22,959 nucleotides of DNA. Source: an uncultured Clostridia bacterium (lineage in GTDB: Bacteria; Bacillota; Clostridia; HGM11514). Positions 1-6,053 of this stretch are shown piece by piece. The stretch lies in contig CAKSSZ010000006.1 in the NCBI GenBank assembly GCA_934489915.1, positions 1 through 22,959 of the forward strand, in the 5' to 3' direction. Within the stretch, counting starts at the first letter, position 1, and each line of letters begins with the position of its first letter. Below the pieces are notes generated by a model, which was not told where the DNA came from, ran no database searches, and worked only from the letters and a program-made list of their open reading frames with translations. A program made the position numbers and the translations under genes.

Positions 1-960
1 GTGTGGGAATACACCTCTCGTCCCGGTGCGCAATATGTTCATGAAAATCAGGCGAATCTTGTTTCTCCTACCTGGTTTAAGCTGATTGACGAACAGGAAA
101 CAGAGCTGACCGAGGGGGACAGCCTGATTACGGACACTGTTTACCTTTCGGATTATTACAGTGCGCCCTTTCAAAAGGAGGCAAAAAAACGGGGACAGGA
201 AATTTGGGCGCTTTGCTCCAACGGTTTTACACCGGAGCGAACCAGGCAGGTGCTTTCCGATGACGTGCTGCGGCAAACCTTGGAGGAAGCTATTTTTTCA
301 AAAGCAATCGCCTACGGTCTGGAGGGCATTAATCTGGATTTTGAAAATATGTACCGGGAGGATCGGGATCTGTTCACCCGGTTTGTGCAGGAATGCAATT
401 TTTATTCCCGGGAATGGGGGATTTTTTTATCTGCGGACATTACCAAAATAGAGCCGTCCAGCAATTTTTATTCCATGTGCTATGATCGGCAGGCTTTGAG
501 CCGTTATACAGATTATTTAATGCTGATGGCGTATGATCAGCACCCAGCAGGCAGCAAAACCGCCGGGCCGATTGCAGCGCTTAATTGGACGGAAGAAGGG
601 TTGGATGGCGTATTGCAGGAGGTGCCCGCCGAAAAACTCGTGCTGGGGATTCCGTTTTATACCCGTATTTGGAAAACAAAGGACAGCATGGTGCAGGAAG
701 CCCCCGCAGCCTCTATGCAGGAGGTGGAAGAACTGATTCGGGAAAAAAAGCTGACCAAGGTTTGGAATGAGGAAGAGCAGCTCAATTATGTGGAGTTTGC
801 AGAGGATGATTTGCTTTGCCGGATCTGGATAGAGGATGAGCAATCCATATCCGCCCGGCTGACTCTGGCAGAGGAGCGGGGATTAGCGGGAGTTGCCGGC
901 TGGAGCGGCGGATATGAGACGCCGGACTTGTGGGAGTTGCTTCACAGCAGGTTAAAATAG
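1..960 (+). CDS. GH18-family glycosyl hydrolase, 5'-truncated by window edge
   Basis: The 319 visible residues are a glycoside hydrolase family 18 TIM barrel of the YaaH/YdhD/SleL type, which act on peptidoglycan, spore cortex or chitin-like sugars. Seen: an opening strand reading VWEY, VVSPTW-like residues near 21-25, and the family active-site strand GINLDFEN at about 109-116, where Glu115 would be the catalytic acid. Later strands YLMLMAYDQH (about 172-181) and LVLGIPFYTR (about 215-224), and a final GVAGWSGGYE strand, complete the barrel. The window opens at a GTG codon, but the first residues already match the first barrel strand of complete homologues, which usually carry SH3, LysM or copper-amine-oxidase-like domains before it. 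The gene very probably begins upstream. The substrate is unknown. No convincing terminator follows before the rhaA promoter. Confidence 0.85.
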   Translation: MWEYTSRPGAQYVHENQANLVSPTWFKLIDEQETELTEGDSLITDTVYLSDYYSAPFQKEAKKRGQEIWALCSNGFTPERTRQVLSDDVLRQTLEEAIFSKAIAYGLEGINLDFENMYREDRDLFTRFVQECNFYSREWGIFLSADITKIEPSSNFYSMCYDRQALSRYTDYLMLMAYDQHPAGSKTAGPIAALNWTEEGLDGVLQEVPAEKLVLGIPFYTRIWKTKDSMVQEAPAASMQEVEELIREKKLTKVWNEEEQLNYVEFAEDDLLCRIWIEDEQSISARLTLAEERGLAGVAGWSGGYETPDLWELLHSRLK

Positions 961-987
961 ACCCATGAGCTGGGCAAATTACCCCCC

Positions 988-1016
988 TTTACAAATGGAA
1001 AAAAGTGCGGTATAAT
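988..1016 (+). promoter_or_regulatory. sigma-A promoter of rhaA
   Basis: The -35 box TTTACA (988-993) and a perfect -10 box TATAAT (1011-1016) are separated by 17 bases. Transcription should start near 1023, about 28 bases before the preferred rhaA start codon and before the GGAGGAA ribosome site at 1038-1044. The ATG at 1015 lies inside the -10 box, so it cannot be the start of a gene read from this promoter. I saw no catabolite-response (cre) palindrome nearby. Confidence 0.8.
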
Positions 1017-1050
1017 GAAAACAACAAAATTAGTTTCGGAGGAATTGTGC

Positions 1051-2298
1051 ATGAGTCAGGCATATGAAATTGCAAAAGAAAAATATGCGGCGTTGGGCGT
1101 GGATACGGAGCAGGTGCTTGCGCGGCTGCAGGCGGTTCCGGTTTCGCTGCACTGCTGGCAGGGGGACGATGTGGGCGGCTTTGAACGGGTCGGCGAACTG
1201 ACCGGCGGTATTCAGGTCACCGGCAATTATCCCGGAAAGGCAACTACGCCGGAACAGCTTAGACAGGATTTGGAAAAGGCACTGAGCTTGCTGCCGGGTG
1301 TACACAAGGTGAATTTGCACGCCAGCTACAGTGAGCAATCCGGGGAGCGGGTAGATCGGGACAAATTGGAACCGAAGCATTTTCAAAACTGGGTAGATTG
1401 GGCAAAGGAACAGAAAATAGGGTTGGATTTTAACCCGACTTATTTTTCCCACCCGAAAAGTGATGACGGCTTTACCTTAAGCCACCAGGACGAATCTATT
1501 CGGAAATTCTGGGTGGATCACGGGAAGGCCTGCCGGAAGATCGGCGAATATTTCGGAAAAGAGCTGGGGATCCGCTGTGTAACAAATTTCTGGATTCCGG
1601 ACGGCTACAAGGATATTCCGGCAGACCGTTTGGCGCCTCGGGAACGGCTGAAACGTTCCCTGGATGAAATTTTTTCCCTGCAGATCGACCCGGCATACGA
1701 GGTGGACGCAGTAGAAAGCAAGGTGTTCGGCATCGGTACGGAAAGCTATGTGGTAGGCTCCCATGAGTTCTATTTGGGCTACGCTGTGAAAAATCACAAG
1801 CTGCTGACGCTGGACGCAGGTCATTTTCATCCCACAGAGGGCATTGCCGATAAAATCAGCTCTGTACTGGAATTTACCGATCGGCTGCTGCTCCATGTGA
1901 GCCGTCCGGTACGGTGGGACAGCGATCATGTTGTCATTTTTAACGATGATTTGCAATCCATTGCGTTGGAACTGGTGCGGAACAATTTGATTGACCGGAC
2001 GGAAATTGCGCTGGACTTCTTTGACGGCAGCATTAACCGGATTGCCGCATGGGTGATTGGTGCACGCAATACCAGAAAAGCATTGATGTATGCTATGCTG
2101 GAGCCGTATGTGACCTTGCAGCAGGCAGAGGCGGACGGGGATTTCACAACCCGTCTGGCACTGATGGAGGAATTAAAGTTTATGCCCTATGAAGCGGTTT
2201 GGGAGGAATTTTGCGAACGGAATCAAATGCCCGGCGGCTTAGGCTGGCTGACAGAAGTGAAGCATTACGAAAAAACCGTATTGGCGCAGAGAGGATAA
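1051..2298 (+). CDS. rhaA: L-rhamnose isomerase
   Basis: A 415-residue protein that converts L-rhamnose to L-rhamnulose, the first step of cytoplasmic rhamnose breakdown, and needs divalent metal (Mn2+). It matches RhaA along its whole length. Signatures seen include HCWQGDDVGGFE near the N-terminus, TGNYPGKA, the LDFNPTYFSHP strand, VESKVFGIGTESY, the metal-site strand LDAGHFHPTE, LLHVSRPVRWDSDHVV and ALDFFDGSINRIAAWV. The length is close to the E. coli enzyme (about 419). I place the start at ATG 1051, six bases after GGAGGAA (1038-1044); an in-frame ATG at 1015 lies in the promoter. No rhamnulokinase, aldolase, transporter or regulator gene is adjacent, and the gene has its own promoter and terminator, so it is a single-gene unit. 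Confidence 0.95.
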   Translation: MSQAYEIAKEKYAALGVDTEQVLARLQAVPVSLHCWQGDDVGGFERVGELTGGIQVTGNYPGKATTPEQLRQDLEKALSLLPGVHKVNLHASYSEQSGERVDRDKLEPKHFQNWVDWAKEQKIGLDFNPTYFSHPKSDDGFTLSHQDESIRKFWVDHGKACRKIGEYFGKELGIRCVTNFWIPDGYKDIPADRLAPRERLKRSLDEIFSLQIDPAYEVDAVESKVFGIGTESYVVGSHEFYLGYAVKNHKLLTLDAGHFHPTEGIADKISSVLEFTDRLLLHVSRPVRWDSDHVVIFNDDLQSIALELVRNNLIDRTEIALDFFDGSINRIAAWVIGARNTRKALMYAMLEPYVTLQQAEADGDFTTRLALMEELKFMPYEAVWEEFCERNQMPGGLGWLTEVKHYEKTVLAQRG

Positions 2299-2327
2299 CA
2301 AAAAAGAGACTTGGTAAAAGCCTTTGG

Positions 2328-2370
2328 ACGCTGCAGCAAAAAGAGAGAATTTTTGCTGCAGCGTTTTTTT
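2328..2370 (+). terminator. intrinsic terminator after rhaA
   Basis: A perfect 15-bp inverted repeat (ACGCTGCAGCAAAAA at 2328-2342 with its complement at 2350-2364) encloses a 7-base loop, and T2364-T2370 form an uninterrupted run of seven T. It lies 29 bases after the rhaA stop. This is a strong rho-independent terminator that separates rhaA from the sensor kinase gene. Confidence 0.93.
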
Positions 2371-2447
2371 GAAAAATCGCAGCAGAAAGAAGGAGTTTTC
2401 CCTGCCGGACAAGAATTGATAAAAGAAAGAACAGGAGGGCGGCAGGT

Positions 2448-3584
2448 TTGAAAGAGATCATCAAAAATTGCGGAAAAACCCTGGGGCTGCTGTCGGCGGC
2501 GGTGCTGGCGGGGTTGGTGCTTTATCAAAACAGTCATGGCAGGATGGAGCTATCCATGGTGTTTTTTTTGGCGGTTATTTTGGTGGCACAGGTGACGCCG
2601 GGATACCAATACGGCGTGGCGGCCTCCCTGGCCAGCGTGTTTTGTTTGAATTTTTTCTTTACCGAGCCGCTGTTTCGGCTGAATTTTGTGGCAAAGGGGT
2701 ACCCCCTTATGTTTGCCACTATGCTGGTAGCCTCTGTCATTATCAGCACGCTGACCTCAAAAATTAAGAGGCAGGCGGAGCTTGCGGGGAACCGGGAGAA
2801 AAATACAAAAGAACTGTATCAGGAAAATCTGCGGCTGGAGCGGGAACGGGATAAAATTAAGATGGAAGCGGAGCAGGAGGCGGCGCGGGGAATGCTGCTG
2901 CGGGCGGTTTCCCACGATTTGCGGACACCCCTGACGGCAATTTCCGGCGCCAGCTCAGCGTTGCTGGAAAATTGGAGCAGCTTGGAGGAGCGGCAGCAGA
3001 AAAAGCTGATCAGTGACATTCAAACCGACGCTCAATGGTTGATTCGCATGGTGGAAAATTTGCTGTCAGTAACCCGTCTGCAGGACGGAGCAGCAAAGCT
3101 GAACAAAAAGCCGGAGGTGGTGGAGGAGCTGGCAGCGGACGCGGTGCAGAAAATCAAGCAGCGATTCGGTTCCGTAGCAGTGACCCTGTCGCTGCCGGAG
3201 CAATTTTTTATGGTGCCGATGGATTGTATGCTGATTGAACAGGTGCTGATTAATTTAATGGAAAATGTGGTGCGCCATTCCGGAAGGCCGGATCGGATCG
3301 GCCTTAAAATTTATGTACGGGGACAGGAAACTGTATTTGAAATTGAGGACTGGGGACGTGGTATTCCCGCAGAGATGGAAGAGCTGGAATCCATGGAGCT
3401 GGAAGGAGACGGAACCCGGAACCCGGGACTGGGGCTGCGGGTATGTTCGACGATTGTAAAAGCCCATGGGGGGCAAATGACCGCATGGAACAAGGCGTCC
3501 GGCGGAGCAGTATTTCAATTTACCTTACCCATGCAGGAGGAAGGGAGGAAGTTGCAAAATGAAGCAGACCATCTTGGTGGTTGA
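2448..3584 (+). CDS. KdpD-like sensor histidine kinase lacking N-terminal KdpD/USP domains
   Basis: A 378-residue membrane sensor kinase paired with the next gene. Residues 10-103 hold the compact hydrophobic helices of the DUF4118 membrane domain found in KdpD, including an LNFFFTEP-like loop at about 67-74. A coiled region (110-145) leads to the HisKA domain with phospho-acceptor His156 (VSHDLRTPLTAI), then an ATPase domain with N-box Asn273, G1 motif DWGRGI (301-306) and G2 motif GLGL (327-330). Full KdpD is about 900 residues with N-terminal KdpD and universal-stress domains, both absent here. The start is TTG 2448, eight bases after AGGAGGG (2433-2439). The 3' end overlaps the regulator gene by 26 bases. 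The kinase is likely to sense K+ or turgor, but no kdpFABC pump gene is nearby, so the target is unknown. Confidence 0.88.
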   Translation: MKEIIKNCGKTLGLLSAAVLAGLVLYQNSHGRMELSMVFFLAVILVAQVTPGYQYGVAASLASVFCLNFFFTEPLFRLNFVAKGYPLMFATMLVASVIISTLTSKIKRQAELAGNREKNTKELYQENLRLERERDKIKMEAEQEAARGMLLRAVSHDLRTPLTAISGASSALLENWSSLEERQQKKLISDIQTDAQWLIRMVENLLSVTRLQDGAAKLNKKPEVVEELAADAVQKIKQRFGSVAVTLSLPEQFFMVPMDCMLIEQVLINLMENVVRHSGRPDRIGLKIYVRGQETVFEIEDWGRGIPAEMEELESMELEGDGTRNPGLGLRVCSTIVKAHGGQMTAWNKASGGAVFQFTLPMQEEGRKLQNEADHLGG

Positions 3585-4257
3585 GGATGAGGAAAGTATC
3601 AGTAACTTTATTAGCACGGTGTTAACTGCCAACGGCTACCGGCCGGTGATTGCGGCAAGTGGCAAGGAGGCGCTTTCACTGATTGCCTCCCACTGTCCGG
3701 ATGTGGTGCTGCTGGATTTGGGATTGCCGGATATGGACGGAGAGGAGATTATCCGATCGCTGCGCTCCTGGTCTGCGGTACCGGTTATTGTGGTATCTGC
3801 CCGGGGACAGGAGCGTGACAAGGTGGCGGCGTTGGATCTGGGGGCGGACGATTATATTACCAAGCCCTTCGGCACTTCTGAATTGCTGGCCAGGATCCGC
3901 ACCTCCCTGCGCCATGCGGCACAGCGGACAGACCAACCGGCGCTGCCCGGGAATTGCTTTCACAGCGGGGATTTTTTTATTGATTTTGAAAAAAGACGGG
4001 TTACCGTGGGCGGTCAGGAGATTCATTTAACGCAAATTGAATATAAGCTGGTCAGCCTGCTCAGTAAGTATCCCGGCCGGGTGCTTACGTATGATTTTTT
4101 AATTAAAAATATCTGGGGTCCTCATGCGCCCAACGATAATCAGATTTTACGGGTAAATATGGCAAATATTCGCCGTAAAATTGAGCAGGATCCCGGACAG
4201 CCGAAATATATTATTACCGAGCTGGGCGTGGGATATCGCATGGCGGAAGAAATTTAA
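3559..4257 (+). CDS. KdpE-like OmpR-family response regulator
   Basis: A 232-residue transcription factor. The receiver domain (1-115) has the acidic pair Glu9/Asp10, phospho-acceptor Asp53 (LLDLGLPDMDG), Ser80 and Lys102 (TKPFG). The C-terminal winged helix (about 135-232) includes LTQIEYKLVSLL, an IWGPHAPND segment, LRVNMANIRRKIE and a YIITELGVGYRM wing, all close to KdpE. It starts at ATG 3559 inside the 3' end of the kinase gene, after a purine-rich GGAGGAAGGGAGGAA ribosome site, so the pair is translationally coupled. KdpE normally switches on the kdpFABC K+ pump; none is in this window, so the regulon may be another K+ or osmotic transporter. The ending with spoIVB downstream has no clear terminator. 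Confidence 0.92.
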   Translation: MKQTILVVEDEESISNFISTVLTANGYRPVIAASGKEALSLIASHCPDVVLLDLGLPDMDGEEIIRSLRSWSAVPVIVVSARGQERDKVAALDLGADDYITKPFGTSELLARIRTSLRHAAQRTDQPALPGNCFHSGDFFIDFEKRRVTVGGQEIHLTQIEYKLVSLLSKYPGRVLTYDFLIKNIWGPHAPNDNQILRVNMANIRRKIEQDPGQPKYIITELGVGYRMAEEI

Positions 4258-4314
4258 AAATTTCCAGTTTAAAATACGCTTTCTTTCAAAAAATAAGAAA
4301 AAGTAAAAATATTT

Positions 4315-4353
4315 GATTTGCTTTGTAATTTGCGGGATTAGGGGAAGCAAATC
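4315..4353. repeat. inverted repeat in the spoIVB leader
   Basis: GATTTGCTT (4315-4323) is exactly complementary to AAGCAAATC (4345-4353), with a 19-base gap. A second ATTTGC copy at 4328-4333 lies in the gap, so the right arm GCAAAT could pair with either left copy. It sits 77 bases before the spoIVB start. No T-run follows, so it is not a standard terminator; it could be an operator or an mRNA hairpin. Confidence 0.5.
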
Positions 4354-4429
4354 TACAGCATAGAACAGACGGTTTTCGGACAATTTAACCATGTACCCTT
4401 TGGGAAGGATAAAAGGGAGGTGGTTTGGG

Positions 4430-5452
4430 TTGTACCGCAAAACCAAATTTGTGATTGCGGGATGGCTGATTGCAGGGTTGCTTTATCTGCTGTCGCTGCC
4501 GACCGTACCGGCAGAAGTGGCGGCAACCGGACCGAGAATGTTGGTTCCCTGCGGGAATGCGATTGGCGTTAAAATTGAAACGGACGGGGTTTTGGTCATT
4601 GGCATTTCGGAATTTGAAACGGAAGGAGAAGGGATGGAAAACCCTTCTGCCGACGCAAAAATTCGGCAGGGAGATATGATTTCCTCGGTCAACGGAAAAA
4701 CAGTGCGGAATATGGAGGATCTGCGCCGGGCGGTGCAGCAGTCCGGCGGAGCGCCTATGGAAGTGGAATTGGTTCGGGGTTCCAAAAAAATGACGGTGCA
4801 GGTAACGCCCCAAAAAAGTAATGTAGACGGCAGCTTTTATATCGGTGCCTGGGTGCGGGACAGCACGGCAGGCATTGGAACCATGACCTATTACGATCCT
4901 GCTACGGGCGATTTCGGCGCATTGGGACATGCAGTATGCGATATGGATACCAACGATGTGCTGCGGGTGTATCAGGGAGAGGTTCTGACCGCTTCCATTA
5001 CGGCGGTAAAACAGGGAGAGTCCGGCTCGCCCGGAGAGCTGCGGGGTGTTTTCGGGGAGTCGGCAGGATGGATCACGAAAAATAACAAAAACGGAATTTT
5101 CGGAACGGTGGTGCGCCGGGGGCTTTTGCCCAAGCACAATGCGGTGCCGGTGGCAGACCGGGAGGAAATTCGGGAGGGAAAGGCAGAAATTCTTTGTAAT
5201 GTGACCGGAGATTCGATCGGGTCGTATGAAATTGAAATTCAAAAAATTTCTCCCTTTCCCAAACAGCTGACCCGGGACATGGTCATCAGGATTACGGATG
5301 AAGGCCTAATCCGGCAAACAGGCGGCATTGTGCAGGGCATGAGCGGCAGCCCGATTTTACAGGACGGAAAGCTGGTGGGTGCGGTGACGCATGTGCTCAT
5401 CAATGATCCTCTGCGGGGCTACGGCATTTTTATTGACCGTATGGTAGAGTAG
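4430..5452 (+). CDS. spoIVB: SpoIVB-type serine peptidase (S55) with PDZ domain
   Basis: A 340-residue (from TTG) secreted or membrane-anchored serine protease. In spore formers SpoIVB is made in the forespore, crosses to the intermembrane space and triggers pro-sigma-K processing through SpoIVFA/SpoIVFB. Seen: an N-terminal hydrophobic anchor (about residues 5-25), a PDZ domain (about 47-127, with IRQGDMISSVNGK), and an S55 domain with GALGHAVCD, TGGIVQGMSGSPI and AVTHVLINDP. His167, Asp290 and Ser305 fit the B. subtilis triad: the Asp-Ser distance is exactly 15, as in the model protein. I prefer TTG 4430 because GGGAGGTGG (4415-4423) lies six bases before it; the in-frame ATG at 4391 has no ribosome site. 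It is shorter than the B. subtilis protein (about 426), and spo0A does not follow it. Confidence 0.9.
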   Translation: MYRKTKFVIAGWLIAGLLYLLSLPTVPAEVAATGPRMLVPCGNAIGVKIETDGVLVIGISEFETEGEGMENPSADAKIRQGDMISSVNGKTVRNMEDLRRAVQQSGGAPMEVELVRGSKKMTVQVTPQKSNVDGSFYIGAWVRDSTAGIGTMTYYDPATGDFGALGHAVCDMDTNDVLRVYQGEVLTASITAVKQGESGSPGELRGVFGESAGWITKNNKNGIFGTVVRRGLLPKHNAVPVADREEIREGKAEILCNVTGDSIGSYEIEIQKISPFPKQLTRDMVIRITDEGLIRQTGGIVQGMSGSPILQDGKLVGAVTHVLINDPLRGYGIFIDRMVE

Positions 5453-5459
5453 GCAAGGG

Positions 5460-5511
5460 GATTAGTTGTCAACCATTTTTTAAAAAACGGTTGACAACTA
5501 ATCTTTTTTTT
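5460..5511 (+). terminator. likely intrinsic terminator of spoIVB, shared with the biotin operator
   Basis: GATTAGTTGTCAACC (5460-5474) and its exact complement (5489-5503) form a 15-bp stem. The interior ATTTTTTAAAAAAC can extend the pairing after one A/C mismatch. Eight T (5504-5511) follow directly. The stem is only moderately G+C rich, so efficiency is uncertain. It begins seven bases after the spoIVB stop. Confidence 0.6.
5466..5497. promoter_or_regulatory. BirA-type biotin repressor operator
   Basis: The half-sites TTGTCAACC (5466-5474) and GGTTGACAA (5489-5497) are perfect inverted copies separated by 14 bases. This is the half-site form and spacing known for BirA operators (TTGTnAACC-N14/15-GGTTnACAA). 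The right half-site contains the -35 box of the bioY promoter, so bound BirA-biotinyl-AMP would block RNA polymerase. The gene directly downstream, a biotin transporter, supports the call. birA itself is not in the window. Confidence 0.82.
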
Positions 5512-5519
5512 ATTATAAT
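5491..5519 (+). promoter_or_regulatory. consensus sigma-A promoter of bioY
   Basis: TTGACA (5491-5496) and TATAAT (5514-5519) are both perfect and are 17 bases apart. The predicted start near 5526 leaves a very short leader that reaches straight into the AAGGAGGAG ribosome site at 5528-5536. The promoter overlaps the right half of the BirA-type operator, so it should be strong when biotin is scarce and silent when biotin is plentiful. Confidence 0.9.
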
Positions 5520-5542
5520 AGAGGAAAAAGGAGGAGATTAGT

Positions 5543-6052
5543 ATGAAAAGTAAAATAATAATAATGTGTGGTCTGTTTGCCGCATTGACGGCAGTGTTAT
5601 CTCAGCTGGCAATTCCCATTGGGCCTGTGCCGATCAATCTGGCACTGCTTTCCGTGCTGCTGTCTGCCGGCTTGCTGGGTGCAAAATACGGCGCCTTGAG
5701 CCAGGTGGTGTATTTATTGATGGGTGCGATCGGCTTACCCGTCTTCAGCGGAATGAAAGGCGGGCTGGGTGTGCTGGCAGGGCCTACGGGTGGATATTTG
5801 GTAGGATATGTGCTGTGTGCGCTGACGGCCGGCTTTTTGATGAAAAAACACGGTTCTTTGATCACCGGTCTTGCTATGGCGGCAGGGATTGGTGTGTGTT
5901 ACATATTCGGAACCCTTTGGTTTTTTTTGTTGACAGGGTGCACGGTGTGGAGTGCGCTGACCACTTGTGTGCTGCCCTTTTTGCCGGGAGACGTTGTGAA
6001 AATTTTGTTGGCGGTTTGGATGGTTCGACTGAGGAGGAAGTTTTCTGTTTAA
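5543..6052 (+). CDS. bioY: BioY biotin transporter substrate-binding (S) component
   Basis: A 169-residue integral membrane protein that captures biotin for an ECF-type ABC transporter. Family marks seen: the PIGPVPINL segment near 25-33, LGAKYGALSQVVYLLMGAIGLPVF (about 45-68), the glycine-rich GGLGVLAGPTGGYLVGY loop (about 73-89), and the conserved PFLPGDVVKI near the C-terminus. About six hydrophobic helices are visible. No EcfA or EcfT energy genes are adjacent, so it would use a shared ECF module encoded elsewhere. Start ATG 5543 has AAGGAGGAG six bases upstream. Repression by BirA is expected from the operator overlapping its promoter. The next gene begins one base after the stop. Confidence 0.95.
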   Translation: MKSKIIIMCGLFAALTAVLSQLAIPIGPVPINLALLSVLLSAGLLGAKYGALSQVVYLLMGAIGLPVFSGMKGGLGVLAGPTGGYLVGYVLCALTAGFLMKKHGSLITGLAMAAGIGVCYIFGTLWFFLLTGCTVWSALTTCVLPFLPGDVVKILLAVWMVRLRRKFSV

Positions 6053-6053
6053 T

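Noticed and set aside
4391..4429. ATG 4391 as the spoIVB start
   Set aside because: No Shine-Dalgarno precedes it, whereas TTG 4430 has GGGAGGTGG at ideal spacing and is followed at once by the signal-anchor region.
4258..4429. Sigma-F or sigma-G forespore promoter before spoIVB
   Set aside because: AT-rich stretches such as CAAATCTA resemble parts of the boxes, but no pair of -35 and -10 elements fits at correct spacing.
4385..5242. 285-codon open frame on the minus strand
   Set aside because: It lies entirely antisense to spoIVB, whose domains and catalytic triad are clear. The predicted product is rich in His, Arg and Pro with no recognisable domain, as expected of a shadow frame.
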